In this document: piece after piece, positions 55,901 to 64,000 of the stretch
Position numbering within the stretch: position 1 is the stretch's first letter
Layout: every line of letters starts with the position of its first letter
The notes under the pieces: model-generated
Databases searched by the model: none
What the model was told of the DNA's origin: nothing
The model's input: only the letters and a program-made list of their open reading frames with translations
Source of the DNA: Macrosoma leucophasiata
Taxonomy: Eukaryota; Arthropoda; Insecta; Lepidoptera; Hedylidae
DNA length: 64,000 nucleotides
Direction of reading: 5' to 3'
NCBI GenBank assembly: GCA_036365455.1
Contig: JAWQUS010000008.1
Span: 21,745,501-21,809,500, forward strand
Program-made: the position numbers and the translations under genes

Positions 55901-58900
55901 CGCAAATAGTGTGGTCCACCACAATCTATTTAGAACGCGCTGATGTTCAGATGTAATGTGAACCTCTGGCGCACCTCTTGGAATGTTCGTCAGGGAAAGT
56001 GACACTTTCACTTCATCACCTACTGTTCATGTGTCGACGCCATGGTGTTCGGGAAATTTACCATTGAGCAGAATTAACATTCGCAATGCATTACGCACTT
56101 TCCATACATTATCATGTCGACCGCTTGCTTGCTATTCCGTGTGACATTGTCTTATTTCCAGCTTCTTTTTGATATACAATTGTATTAGCGACACGTTGAT
56201 TAATCTTTCATTTTGTCTTCTCTAATACAATTGTATCATATATTAAGTTCGTCGTATAAATTGTGCGTGCAAGAACCGTTTATGGAATTGCTATTCAGTT
56301 TAAATTCGATTTTGTTTTATTAATGCATTCTCAAAGACTGAACTATGGCTTGGGTGAAGTAGTCAATTGTTGCTAAAATTATTAAACTGCATTTAGGTTT
56401 GTATATAATTTGTCATTCCATTGTAGACGTGGTAATCATCACGTGCAATATTTATGACGTTTTGAAGTTTTCAGTAGACCTAACTATGTATTTTGACGAT
56501 AACAATTGTGCAACTGAAATTTATTGTCGTCTTATTTTATAGAAAATTTTAGTAATTTTGTATTCAAATGAACTTCAAAATACATGGAAAGGCTGTATGA
56601 AATGATTTCAGGAGAAAAGCAGCTGCATTTCATTCAAAGACTACAGACTATTGCCTTATACGAGCATATTATAAAGTGTGTACTTAGTTTGAATATCTAA
56701 TTGACAATTTAATATATTAATAACAGCTGCTTTTCTGCACCCTAAGACATCGTCATTATAACAATGTCATGGTTCCAACAATTTTGATCTATCTAATCAA
56801 TTATACATTTATCACAGAAATTGTTCAATCTTGTCCACAAAACAATGCACGATTTTATATTCGGCACCATCCGCCATTTTACAATGACATGACCTGCCCG
56901 TTTATATGTTATCTCACAGATCGTCACTTATCAATATTGTTACTATTTAGTCTTCGAATGGAAATGTAAGGTGGGGTGGCGAATTAGTAAAACAACATTA
57001 ATATGTTTTATGACCGCGCAAACAATTTATGTTTTCAGAAAAATCTGTATCATTTGAAAAGTCGGTGTCGTTCAGCGATGACCCTCCGGATGCAAGTTCT
57101 CCCAAGCAACCGCATTCACCACAACATTCAGGTATATTTCTGTTCTTTTTTGTATTTTTTCTGTAACTTTGTTATTTTAAATATTTAAATAATTTTAATT
57201 TTTAAAGAAGTTACTATTGTTTCCTTTGATCTCAGCAGATATAAGTCAGAAGGGTTTTATTTCTTCATTTGAGTACGTATTTTATAGCTTTCTTAGCAAA
57301 AATGGAGAATTTCTTAACCGTCCGTCTGTCCTTCTAAACAGCGGTGCGCTACATGAATTAGGTACATTATTACATGTCATATGTTTTATATAAAATTGTA
57401 TACCTAGTAAATATATAAGGACTAAACAAGAGACTGAGGTATGTAAAAATTTTCAAGTTTATTGAGGGATTTGTTTATTGAGAATGTTTGCAGAATGAAT
57501 AAAATACGAATATTTTTTTTGTTGAAAAACTTTGGAAATTGGCAAATAAAGCATGATATATTCTGAAAAACAAATTATTGCTCATCATCAATAACCTTAA
57601 TCAAACAACGAAACGTAATCAACGAAACTTCCTTACTCTATCTTCGAGATATAGATACCTAACATTTTCAGGACATTGATTTATTTTATATAATGATATG
57701 GACTTGCCAGGATTTCTTCCTTGGTGCTTTTTATTTTCCTTATAATAGTTTATATTTATTTTTGTATTTTATGGACATACAAGCTTAATTTTATGATATA
57801 TATTATATCTTATTTATTATACGTAATCATATTTATACTTGTTGACATAATGAGAAATAAATGAACGATACAATCATTTATATCGATTATTACTTGAAGC
57901 AGAGCCAGAATTTCCTTTTCTAACGGCATAAACGAGAGTAGTAGTAATTTAAGATTTTTTTTTCGCTTTATTACTTACTAATTTATCAAACGCTGAAAGA
58001 AATATTTACCCACAGAAACCAGCATATTATAATAAATATTATTGCTGGTAAGTGCTTCTAGGATTTTTCTAATTTGCGATAATCATAAACATAAATAAAA
58101 ATTGATCACCGGAAAGGTTTGTAAGCGCATAAATTCTGAACGACTGCACCAAATTCTATAAATCTTTCTTTTATGTGTTCTTATAGTGAGGAGAAGGTTT
58201 GTATGAAAAATATTTTAAAAAATATGGTGAAACGAAGTTTGTTGTATCAGCGAGTTTAATATAGATCAAGGAAATACTTTGCAATATTATTTATGTAAAT
58301 AGTTTTTTCTTGGATTTCTTCTCAGTTAAATTAGTAAGTAATAAAGCATTAAAATGTAACGATTTAAAAATATATTATCTTATGGCTTTCGCCAAAATAT
58401 GTGTCGAAAATATGAGTCAATCCTATCAGCAGAATGATAAAATTATATAAGTGAGTACCTAATAAGTGTATTTTATACGACCATAAAAATAAGTTGTATT
58501 TTATGTAATGGTTGAGCATCTTTTGTTTCATACTTAATTAAATAAATACCCGTACCGTCAAAAAAAATCAGCTTACTTTTTTCGCGGTTTGCATTATTAG
58601 GTACTTATAGCATAAAATGCTCAAGCATACCTATACCTATCATATACTTTAAGTATCACTTAATCCATCATACATGCCATACATGCATACATGTATCTTT
58701 TATTATATCTAGAAATAGTTCCATATCGTATATCGGCAACGAAGTTAAATTATTTTTGTATAAAATGTAATGTGAGATAATGTTATACTATAAAAACTTA
58801 AACTACTCGTATTATTTGTAAAGTTGTTTCACAAGCAGCATTAAAAACTTATATCTTCCTTTTAATGCAATAAATATAGTCAATTGATTCTCCAACTCAG

Positions 58901-61900
58901 GTATGTACAAAATATCTGAGTTTCAATATCAAATTTTATAATGCTGCAATTATTTTGCGACTACCACAGTCGTTTATGTATTAATTTATTTTTACCCGTA
59001 GCAAATGTGACCATGGGGCCCAAGAGTACATTGCCTACTGAAATTTAGGATGTAAATAAAATACAACATTTACGAAAAGGAATCGAAAACAATATTAGGT
59101 ACATTATTACCACCTGACCGGAACACGATAGTGCTGAACACTACCATTTAACGGCAAGTATATTAGGTAATGCGGTGGTGCCTACGCCCGCGAGCTCCGT
59201 CACTGGAGCTCTACCACCAGTAAAAATGCTTGTTTGCCACTTCCATTATACAAAAAACATATATTTTTATTTTGAACGATTCTTATAACGCCACCAACAA
59301 AGAGTTTGTGATGCGTTAAGCAACTATATGATAAAGGATATTATAAAATCTCTTGAATATTGTAAAAATTGTAAAATGTAATAAAGACACTTTTGTCCTA
59401 ATTTCGTAGCCGATATCCGATACCTGCATAAAGATGTGACTAAGACACTATTTGTTGAAATTGTTAATTAAAATGTTAATACCAAGAATGAAGAGTACAT
59501 ATTTCTTAATAAATTACAAATAATCTACCTTCTTGGTATATATTCGAATGTATGTTATGATAATCTTTATCTACTATTTATCACTATCGACATCATAACC
59601 ATATTCATAATCCTTGTATTTGATTTCTTTCCGCTTACTTCTTTGCAATAACCAGCTGATACAAAGCCAACCAAACCGGCAATCAAATCATCCACATTGC
59701 CGCGGACATCCTCTCAAGGTAAATTTTTGATATCCATTGTCATTTTATTATTCGGGGGCGATTGTTTATGAGCTTACGTAAGCATAAATGAGTGTCGTGA
59801 ACGCAAAATAGCTAAACAAAAGACGCTGAGGTCATGTGTTCATTCATGTTTCATTGGCCAGAATTGTGCCCTCGCGTTGTATATTAGCAGCTTAGCGGTG
59901 GCTTGATTTCATCCAATTTCATGTATCAGATGACGATCGTCATGCCATCGATTTCGTATTCTCACGCTTATTGTTGATGGTCGGAAGGTCGATGTTTGTT
60001 TGTATGCAGTTGTGTGTGTTGTATTTTCAGAGCGCGACCGCTTGAAGCCCGCGCCGCCTCCCAAGCCGGCGGGGCTGGTGGGACAGCAGATGGCTCTGGT
60101 TCAGCCAAAAAACTACACAATCAACGTTACACCAGATTTTTTCAATCAGATGCGTATTCTGCAAAAACAGAGCCGAGATCTCCGTATTGAGGTGAGCAGG
60201 CCAATTTTATTTTGTTATATTTACTAAATCTTTCTTAGTAGATCAAACACTCACTGAAATGTTATGTTTTATCACACACATTTCAATTAGGTACTGAAAC
60301 ACACACACGTGCGTATCATTTACACATGAAACTCAACTTATAGGCTGACATTGAAAACATTATTTTATTAAAATATAGATCTATGATTAAAATATTTAAA
60401 ATGTGAATGTATTAAGTTATTGCTACAGCGAATTGTCATTTGCTAGCTTTAGAATGCTTATTGCGAACGAACTTAAATAGTCAATGAAATTAAGTTCATT
60501 GTACGGAAGTGTGATATGTTCCACAGACTCGAAATTTACGCCGCTCCACTCTTTCGCACGCCATACAAATGCGTCAGTTGATGGCCGAAACCATCGTCAA
60601 GATTGGTGCCATCGCCGCCAGTTTCGGTGAACAAGACCCAAATTCTGTAAGTAAATGACAAAGTTGTTGTGATGTTTCTTGAAGGGTAAGTGTGAAAATT
60701 GTTTTCATATTTCAGCAGATAAGTCGCGAAGAGGAGATTTATCGCCAGGATATGTTGCTTTTGGAGAACGATCTGTACGAGCTCGAAGCCACGGTGGAAC
60801 GTCTTCGCGGACAGGCTGCTAATAGGTTTGTTTTCTTTTACTCCGTTCCCTTTAAGTGTGTTTTGTTCCTCATGGACTTCTATTTTTAAGTTTCAATCAA
60901 GCATGAAGTTCAAATTGATTATGCATAAAAAGAAGATATGGATAATACATACCTTCTTGCTGGAACACGTTAATTTGCTTCTAAACGATAATATTGCTTT
61001 CTAATTTTTTCTTTTCATTTAGTTTTTGCTAACATTTATTTTCAATAATTATCAGATTCGATGGCTAGAAAGTAGTTAATTCTTTGTGTCCAGGGATCGA
61101 TAGGCTACTTTGGAGAAAATGTTTTGACAAAACGTGATAATTACGATCATTTTAGTAAGAAAGCGATGTACTGCAAAGTGGCTTTGAAATTGCCATCGAT
61201 GATATAATACGCCTTCTCGGCCCTGAAATGAAGTGCCAATTGAGAAGGTTTTCAGTGGCAACCCCGATGTAGACATTATTATATAAAACGAGCTGTTACC
61301 CGCGGCTTCGCCAGCGTAGATATCGATTTATAAATATTTTTTCCTGAATTTTCTTGAATTTGCTTTAAACCTCACGGAGTCCGAGACCTTTCCGACGAAT
61401 GCAAAACCGTGGAAATCGGTTCGTGCGTTCTGGAGTTATAGCGTCAGGAAGGAAAACCCGACTTATTTTTATATTATAGATGAGTGGAGCTATGCCCACA
61501 AAAATCGCAATAATAAGATTTGTTCCATTTATTATTATTTTATTGACAGAACGCATGAAAAAAAATGCTTTATTAAATTTTATTGAGCCTGAAAAGCGTT
61601 TGTGTAGGTTCAGAGTATATATCCTATTGCTCTGCTTATAATCTTGTTTTTGTAATGGTTTGTATCGTCATATCCTTAATAATAATCTGCATCTTGATTT
61701 GAGTAAATTTCATATTTAAATTTTAAAATGTTATTCTTATTTTTCAAAATATTTTTTTAACAATGATATACAAAATTATAAATTAAGTAAATTCAATGTT
61801 ACGAGTTTTGTCAAATAACTGATTGCTCCGGCCGTACTACTAGAAAGGCTCAAGCACGACGTTGCCGTACACAGCGTTATACATTGCTTTTTACAGTAAA

Positions 61901-63734
61901 ATACGCTAGGCCCATTATAAAAAATATACCTACGTCCTAAAAACTGGCGACAAGTGCCTATACAGATGATTTATATTTTTAATCAAGTTCAGGCGTGATT
62001 TTCTGGATATTTTAAATTCGTCTTTAAATTTTAGGGAGACCCGCGTAAACATGGCTGACATTGAACGTATTGCTATGGTGCTGTCCAAGAGCAGCAAAAC
62101 TGTTGCTGATTGGAAACTCAAGTTTCCAGTGCTGCAGGAGTCCATGAAGATTAAATTGGCCGCTGAAATGGAAAAGGTACATTTCCAATCAAAAACTAAC
62201 CAGAGGACAAACATAATAATATAATAATGGCAACCTTTGTACTGGGGAAGACGTAAGGGGAGAGACTCATGCCCAACAGTGGGACCTTTCTATTTCTATT
62301 ATATTCTATTCTTACTCCACCACGCTGCTCCAATACGGTTTGGAGGAGATATGGGTTAGTCGCCAACCCGCTTTCGGATTTTTACAAACCAATAAGGCCT
62401 CCTAACAAGGTTTAACGACTGCTATCTGTTGATTGCAACCGGGATTGATGGCGAGCGCTTCACTAGAGGACAAACGTGGCGGAATTTCAAAACTGCGAGT
62501 ACCTGGAATATCCCTCTCATCTATGCGCTTACAAACACTATTTTTGTCCCTTTACATCCCACAAAAAATTCGTCTTCCGTGTAGTTGATAACACAGGACT
62601 TCATAGACTTGAAAATCCACGCTTGTATTTATGCTTGTAGATACATTAAGTATGTATGTATCTTCACGCCAGGTCCCTAACGGGGTAGGCAGAGAGTGTA
62701 GAGCGCCAGACATCCCGGTTCTGACAAACCTCTCGTGCCTCGTCTACCTTCATCATTCTCTTCATACATGCACGCCGATTCCTAAGACTTTTGACCCCAC
62801 CATCAGACAGAACTCGACCTATTTGGTCATGGTAGGTCAGCCTTGGTCTTCCTGGGCCTCTGCAACCATCCACATTCGCATTTTATATCTGTTTAGTCAT
62901 TCGCTCATTCGACATTTTTTCGAATTCGATGGTTCGGGCATATACCCAAACCATCGTGGTACACCCGAACTACAATGGTGAGTGATCTGCTGAACTGTTT
63001 GATCAGTTATCACTGTCTCCTTTCTTACATTGCACTACCTACCGAAAATAATGGTTCCACATGAACCTTCTAGGCTGATTAGTCTGTGACATGAACAGAC
63101 TAATCAGCCTGGAAGGTTCAAGCCTTAATCACTCTAATATACGTGCTCAATGCTAATTCGTGTATTCATTCTAGTTCTTAACATGCTAATTGTGGAATGT
63201 TCTCTCTGAAATATTCCTTCGGCGTTACAATATGGTGTTCTTAAATCTGGTGTCAAAAGAAACCTTCATTACAAACAGCGCTTTGGCCATCGCCCCTGAT
63301 GTGATAATGTTAAAAGGCAACGGTCACCACAATCTATCAGGAGGCCCATTTTTCTGATGTGTTTTGACATTTAAAAAAAAAACTTAAAATCGTTTGAATT
63401 TTTCCGATTCCGCCACGTTTGTTGAACTCTTTTAAATAAATCTAACACACAGACATATCTCAGTCCCAGGATATAGAATGAAGATCCCAATAGTATAAAA
63501 AACGTGATCTTTAGATCGTTTCAAGGTCTGAGATCTGTCTATTAATCTTCTTGGTTGGCCACGTTTTGCATGGTTTTGAGATATGATTTCGTTCACCACA
63601 TTGTTCTTCTAAATTGAATATTCTAAATTATAGGTGGTCCGCAAGGAAAAAATGCTGGAAGAAGAACCGGAACGACTTGAGTTGGCTTTGCGCCGTTGCA
63701 AAAAGTTAACTGGGACTCTTGTAACTTTAAAACG
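46860..63734 (+). CDS. SRCIN1-like: Sickle-tail / p140Cap (KIAA1217/SRCIN1) family scaffold protein, partial: 11 exons
   Basis: Join of 46860-46998, 52603-52741, 54806-54904, 55158-55321, 57039-57131, 59656-59718, 60031-60191, 60527-60646, 60716-60825, 62035-62176 and 63634-63734. Phases agree at every junction, giving about 443 codons with no stop. The order matches the vertebrate family: a Pro/Tyr-rich N-terminal part ([21 protein letters not shown]), a short coiled coil with the family motif [13 protein letters not shown], a Pro/Ser linker ([19 protein letters not shown]), then the AIP3/Bud6-type helical region ([82 protein letters not shown]). Such proteins are cytoplasmic scaffolds tied to actin and Src signalling in vertebrates; the role here is inferred. 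The start exon and the 3' end lie outside what I can see. Introns at 47000-48060, 51000-51890, 55330-57030, 57140-59100, 60200-60520 and 60830-62030 show no further gene. Confidence 0.85.
48069..48290 (-). other. Unassigned open stretch, open on both strands
   Basis: On the minus strand 73 codons are open ([20 protein letters not shown]…[20 protein letters not shown]). On the plus strand the frame [20 protein letters not shown] then [15 protein letters not shown] is also open and ends at a possible donor (CCTG|GTACCA). The GC content is above that of the intron around it. It might be an alternative exon of the scaffold gene, a lone gene piece, or transposon sequence next to the foldback at 48303. 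Confidence 0.3.
48303..48614. mobile_element. ~310-bp foldback MITE
   Basis: CACTAGCGTTTGTTTAGCGT AGGCGTTCG at 48308 pairs with CGAACGCCCACGCTGAACTA ACTAAACGCTAG ending near 48598. The inner part holds a further pair (AAGTCGCAA/CGCGTCG type, and CTACAGTAAATTGA / TCAATTTACTGCAG at 48420 and 48492). No ORF. Confidence 0.7.
49680..49969. mobile_element. hAT-like MITE, ~290 bp
   Basis: CTAAGAGCAACGCGGCCCAC at the left and CTCCGTGTTGCTCTATG at the right. CATCTAGAC lies on both sides (8-9 bp duplication). The right inverted end has lost about 20 bases compared with the copy at 34798. Confidence 0.8.
50050..50290. mobile_element. MITE end interrupted by a ~200-bp insertion
   Basis: CACAGTACAAATATGAA at 50053 is the left end of the 210-bp MITE family, and its continuation CAGTATGGAAAAT appears only at 50272. 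The piece between starts ACCCTT and ends AAGGT, with ATGA on both sides as a possible target duplication. GGACGTATACGACCGTC and GGACGTATGCGGTCGTCC lie inside it. Confidence 0.45.
50684..50970 (+). mobile_element. SINE-A, full length
   Basis: ACTGGTGGTAGAGCTCCAGT to CATAACATAAAAAAAAAATA. It is the best full-length plus-strand copy and a good reference for the family. It lies in an intron of the scaffold gene, sense strand. Confidence 0.8.
51895..52030 (+). repeat. 'CCGGACAAGTGCGAGTTCGACTCG' dispersed repeat
   Basis: ACCGGACAAGTGCGAGTTCG ACTCGCG...GAGGGTTCCG followed by TATTTTCGAAAATATTACAG and a G-rich end. This head is common in insect genomes. The body is shared with 7990-8260. Confidence 0.6.
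52603..52741 (+). CDS. SRCIN1-like: Scaffold gene exon
   Basis: 139 bases, phase 1 to 2, acceptor CTCACCAG, donor GTAAGA. It encodes [20 protein letters not shown] followed by [20 protein letters not shown], a Tyr-rich part. The longer open frame seen here in another register is a shadow. Confidence 0.85.
52985..53400 (+). pseudogene. LINE ORF2 C-terminal fragment (RTE-like)
   Basis: The frame reads [18 protein letters not shown], then [11 protein letters not shown], and further on a disturbed ...[19 protein letters not shown], with the next frame giving [10 protein letters not shown]. It follows the usual '.LE.L.V.G.VEG.R.RGRSP.RW.DQ......DR..WR.IV' end. A frameshift near 53255-53310 kills it. 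It lies in an intron of the scaffold gene. Confidence 0.65.
54096..54268. mobile_element. ~170-bp foldback MITE
   Basis: TTAAGGCGGCCATATAAAAC at the left and GTTTTGTGTAAGCGCCCTTA at the right. GCATCGCATCGCAGAAACTT and AATTCTGCGGAAGC..GCATCG lie inside as loosely inverted pieces around GCGATGCGATTTCGTC. Confidence 0.6.
54304..54600. mobile_element. hAT-like MITE, ~297 bp
   Basis: AATAGAGCAACAAGGGCCAC at the left and CCGGTGTTGCTCTATG at the right, with CCTTTAGGT on both sides. It is only about 200 bases from the 54806 exon of the scaffold gene, so it sits close to that exon's branch-point region. Confidence 0.8.
54806..54904 (+). CDS. SRCIN1-like: Scaffold gene exon
   Basis: 99 bases, phase 2 to 2, acceptor TTTGCAG, donor GTAAAC. 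It encodes [20 protein letters not shown] and [10 protein letters not shown]. Being a multiple of three, it could be skipped without a frameshift. Confidence 0.85.
55158..55321 (+). CDS. SRCIN1-like: Scaffold gene exon with family coiled-coil motif
   Basis: 164 bases, phase 2 to 1, acceptor TTTTGTAG, donor GTAAAC. It encodes [20 protein letters not shown] then QKALQVPP. 'QLA.LTGLVQ.AL' is the motif that made me assign the KIAA1217/SRCIN1 family. Confidence 0.9.
57039..57131 (+). CDS. SRCIN1-like: Scaffold gene exon
   Basis: 93 bases, phase 1 to 1, acceptor GTTTTCAG, donor GTATAT. It encodes [20 protein letters not shown] and [11 protein letters not shown] duplicated SVSF motif may be a phosphorylation region. 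It can be skipped in frame. Confidence 0.85.
59105..59262. mobile_element. SINE-A copy with a 5' inversion
   Basis: 59105-59222 is the SINE-A 5' half on the minus strand (ends GGAGCTCTACCACCAGT). It is joined at 59223 to AAAAATGCTTGTTTGCCACT TCCATTATACAAAAAAC, the 3' end on the plus strand. Head-to-tail opposition with loss of the middle is the twin-priming pattern. Confidence 0.65.
59656..59718 (+). CDS. SRCIN1-like: Scaffold gene small exon
   Basis: 63 bases, phase 1 to 1, acceptor AACCAG, donor GTAAAT. It encodes [20 protein letters not shown], a basic Ser/Pro linker. It can be skipped in frame. Too short to show as an open frame; supported by phase and position. Confidence 0.75.
60031..60191 (+). 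CDS. SRCIN1-like: Scaffold gene exon, start of AIP3-type region
   Basis: 161 bases, phase 1 to 0, acceptor TATTTTCAG, donor GTGAGC. It encodes a PPPKPAG linker, then [20 protein letters not shown]. Confidence 0.9.
60527..60646 (+). CDS. SRCIN1-like: Scaffold gene exon
   Basis: 120 bases, phase 0 to 0, acceptor TCCACAG, donor GTAAGT. It encodes [20 protein letters not shown] and [20 protein letters not shown], helical. It can be skipped in frame. Confidence 0.9.
60716..60825 (+). CDS. SRCIN1-like: Scaffold gene exon with NAGNAG acceptor
   Basis: 110 bases (107 if the second acceptor is used), phase 0 to 2. It encodes [20 protein letters not shown] and [15 protein letters not shown], a coiled coil. 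The acceptor TTTCAGCAG allows one Gln to be kept or lost. Confidence 0.9.
62035..62176 (+). CDS. SRCIN1-like: Scaffold gene exon
   Basis: 142 bases, phase 2 to 0, acceptor AATTTTAG, donor GTACAT. It encodes [20 protein letters not shown] then [19 protein letters not shown], matching the 'LKDVE..V..LK....A.LK..FP.LQ..M' helices of the family. Confidence 0.9.
62222..62470 (-). mobile_element. 5S-derived SINE, diverged, head missing
   Basis: (AAT)n, CAACAGTGGGACC, CCACCACGCTGCTCCAATAC, AACCCGCTTTCGGAT and GACTGCTATCTGTTGATTGC AACCGGGA follow the family in reverse. The 5S promoter part is absent. Confidence 0.6.
62650..62960 (-). pseudogene. LINE ORF2 C-terminal end, micro-inverted 5' border
   Basis: The same protein end as 39388-39690 ([51 protein letters not shown]), near-identical in DNA. 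At its 5' border the sequence CGATGGTTCGGGCATAT (62928-62944) is the reverse complement of the element's own next bases, followed by AACCATCG again. It lies antisense within an intron of the scaffold gene. Confidence 0.75.
63062..63120. repeat. Hairpin with 26-bp arms, one mismatch
   Basis: TGAACCTTCTAGGCTGATTA GTCTGT, a 7-base loop GACATGA, then ACAGACTAATCAGCCTGGAA GGTTCA. One mismatch (TCTAGG against CCTGGA). It lies in an intron of the scaffold gene. A small foldback is likelier than an RNA gene. Confidence 0.75.
63120..63365 (+). repeat. Retroposon family E, diverged copy
   Basis: AATGTTCTCTCTGAAATATT CCTTCGGCGTTACAATATGG, CAGCGCTTTGGCCATCGCC, ACGGTCACCACAATCTATCA GGAGGCCC and AAAAAAAA follow the copy at 21100-21350 with many changes. 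Confidence 0.55.
63634..63734 (+). CDS. SRCIN1-like: Scaffold gene, last visible exon
   Basis: 101 bases, phase 0 to 2, acceptor AATTATAG, donor GTAAAT. It encodes [30 protein letters not shown], matching the family's 'FLKEEP..LD.LLKRC...TDTL'. The next exon is beyond the window. Confidence 0.9.
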
Positions 63735-63959
63735 GTAAATTAAAATGCATTTCCGTCCAAAATAAAATAAAAGTTGAGTAAAAAAATGAGGCATTATAAT
63801 ACTCTGCGCTTTAATTTAATGATTTGATAAGAGATTTATTTTAGACCAGTTTATTTTCTTTTCTGAAAATGAACTTAGACTTGCTACGTTAATTCGGTAC
63901 TAGCAAATTTCAGAATGGTGAACTAAATTTGTTTAACTTTCTCACTGCTATTACAAGAG

Positions 63960-64000
63960 GGACTCGGGTTTGATCCCCGGATCGGAAAATAAGTAGTTTG
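63960..64000 (+). mobile_element. Possible SINE head cut by the window edge
   Basis: GACTCGGGTTTGATCCCCGG carries a B-box-like GGTTTGATCCC, the usual sign of a tRNA-derived head. The rest is beyond the window. Confidence 0.4.

Overview
The window is nuclear DNA of an insect, almost certainly a ditrysian lepidopteran (moth or butterfly). It is AT-rich and has small exons with GT-AG introns. It is packed with families typical of Lepidoptera: tRNA- and 5S-rRNA-derived SINEs, foldback MITEs, RTE-like and R1/Jockey-like LINE ends, and the 'GCCCGCGACTTCGTC' repeat. No bacterial operon, CRISPR array, virus or intact transposase was seen.

Two protein-coding genes are supported, both rebuilt here by joining exons with matching phases. 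(1) On the minus strand, 40423 to 28785, a five-exon gene encodes a secreted protein of about 851 residues: a signal peptide, a pentraxin/LamG-like domain split over exons 1-5, and a tail of about 660 residues rich in Asn, Ser and Thr-Pro encoded by one large last exon. It appears complete from start to stop. (2) On the plus strand, 46860 to beyond the window end, eleven exons encode part of an insect member of the sickle-tail/p140Cap (KIAA1217/SRCIN1, AIP3-domain) family of cytoskeletal scaffold proteins. Both its start and its end lie outside what can be recognised. The two genes are divergent, with at least 6.4 kb between them.

Layout: 1-28.7 kb is gene-poor and dominated by repeats. It holds a 1-kb element with perfect 53-bp inverted ends, split LINE fragments, a MITE carrying a 37-bp minisatellite, and many SINEs. 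28.7-40.4 kb is the pentraxin-like gene, whose long introns hold SINEs, hAT-like MITEs, a three-level nest of foldbacks and a 101-bp satellite. 40.4-46.8 kb is intergenic, with repeats and long (TG)n and (AT)n tracts. 46.8-64 kb is the scaffold gene; its introns hold further SINEs, MITEs and LINE ends.

The most informative 'system' here is the transposon ecology. SINE tails match the 3' ends of LINEs in the same window, two SINE copies have twin-priming-type inversions, and nested insertions give relative ages. All of this was read by eye; no database search was run. Repeat edges are approximate unless a TSD or inverted end is stated.
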